Assembly: GCA_031284195.1 (NCBI GenBank)
Contig: JAITAI010000211.1
Coordinates: 1 to 30,958, forward strand
Length of the DNA: 30,958 nt
Origin: Treponema sp.
Lineage (GTDB): Bacteria; Spirochaetota; Spirochaetia; Treponematales; Breznakiellaceae
Reading direction: 5' to 3'
Shown piece by piece: positions 30,757 through 30,958 of this stretch. How positions within the stretch are numbered: position 1 is the stretch's first letter; each line of letters opens with the position of its first letter. The position numbers and the translations under genes were made by a program. The notes beneath the pieces were generated by a model that saw nothing but the letters and a program-made list of their open reading frames with translations, ran no database searches and was not told the origin of the DNA.

Positions 30757-30958
30757 CTGTCGGAAAAGTAGACAAACCACAAAAACTGTGGGATGCTTTG
30801 CCTGTCATGCCGCAATACCAATACTTTGACCGGTCCCCGGGCCTGTTCCTGACCGTCCATCTTGACGAACAGCTCTTGCCGGGCACCTTCGAGTTTGCCC
30901 TGGACTATCTTATCGACCGGATAGACCTTGCGTCCTTCGACGCCCCCTTCCCCAACGA
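30753..30958 (+). mobile_element. IS1182-type insertion element, left end and start of transposase
   Basis: GAGACTGTCGGAAAAGT begins at 30753, directly after the GTT of repeat B, and looks like the terminal inverted repeat of an IS1182-type element. About 50 bases later comes the transposase start. The element runs out of the window, so the other end, its inverted repeat and any target duplication cannot be seen. Confidence 0.6.
30807..30958 (+). CDS. IS1182-family transposase, N-terminal fragment (window edge)
   Basis: The frame from ATG 30807 reads MPQYQYFDRSPGLFL, then TVHLDEQLLPGTFEFALDYL, then IDRIDLASFDAPFPN, and continues out of the window. This matches the characteristic opening of IS1182-type (DUF772-containing) DDE transposases: a short tyrosine-rich start, 'F-x-V-x-L-x-x-QLLPGTFE-x-ALxYLID' and 'IDLSxFD'. 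The catalytic DDE part lies beyond 30958, so activity cannot be judged. No strong Shine-Dalgarno is visible before the ATG, which is common for transposases. Confidence 0.8.
   Translation, partial: MPQYQYFDRSPGLFLTVHLDEQLLPGTFEFALDYLIDRIDLASFDAPFPN

Larger units (their letters stand above)
30496..30806. other. interval between cassette gene and IS transposase
   Basis: There is no gene here. It holds the cassette gene's ribosome binding site and promoter (30503-30547), attC-like repeat B (30580-30756) and the presumed outer end of an IS element (30753 onward). Confidence 0.6.

Noticed and set aside
1..30958. CRISPR array, tRNA or rRNA genes
   Set aside because: No regularly spaced direct repeats with unique spacers, no tRNA cloverleaf with TTCRA loop and no rRNA-like stretch were seen in reading the sequence.

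Overview
The window is almost certainly from a Treponema-type spirochaete of about 50% G+C. The basis is gene order and protein character: a division/cell-wall block runs directly into xerC, a TPR gene, dprA, topA, a second xer gene, and then the flgB-flgC-fliE-fliF-fliG-fliH-fliI-fliJ flagellar block, which is the order I know from Treponema pallidum. The G+C and the extra hslVU pair would fit the termite-gut treponemes; that species-level guess is inference.

Layout. (1) 1-2930 is a decayed accessory region: the 3' part of an IS3-family transposase with a stop and an active-site deletion, a small protein whose 3' end runs into that IS, two small genes broken by a nonsense codon and a frameshift, a cluster of GC-rich hairpins, a nuclease-like/winged-helix hypothetical protein, and an 89-bp inverted-repeat element. 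(2) 2931-3275 holds foldable sequence of unknown role and the likely promoter of the core operon. (3) 3276-13486 is the division and cell-wall block: rsmH, ftsL, murF, mraY, ftsW, ftsQ, ftsA, ftsZ, xerC and a membrane-anchored TPR protein. (4) 13479-19931 carries dprA, topA, xerD, hslV and hslU. (5) 20072-27367 carries the flagellar basal-body rod, MS-ring, switch and export genes. Most genes in blocks 3-5 overlap or are separated by only a few bases, so they are probably largely co-transcribed. (6) pth is convergent with fliJ and divergent from trkH. (7) 29646-30958 is a second accessory region: two related, highly structured repeats that resemble integron attC sites flank a minus-strand SnoaL/NTF2-like gene with its own consensus promoter, and an IS1182-type element abuts the outer repeat.

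Functionally the core joins lipid I synthesis (murF, mraY), septal machinery (ftsL, ftsW, ftsQ, ftsA, ftsZ), chromosome dimer resolution and topology (xerC, xerD, topA), DNA uptake or recombination (dprA), proteolysis (hslVU) and flagellar assembly. In spirochaetes the periplasmic flagella shape the cell, so growth, division and flagellar construction are plausibly coordinated. The most interesting non-core item is the possible gene cassette at the right end. The core also holds a probable CTG start for ftsA, a large insertion in the HslU I domain, a lysine-rich TopA extension and an unexplained 309-base gap between fliG and fliH.
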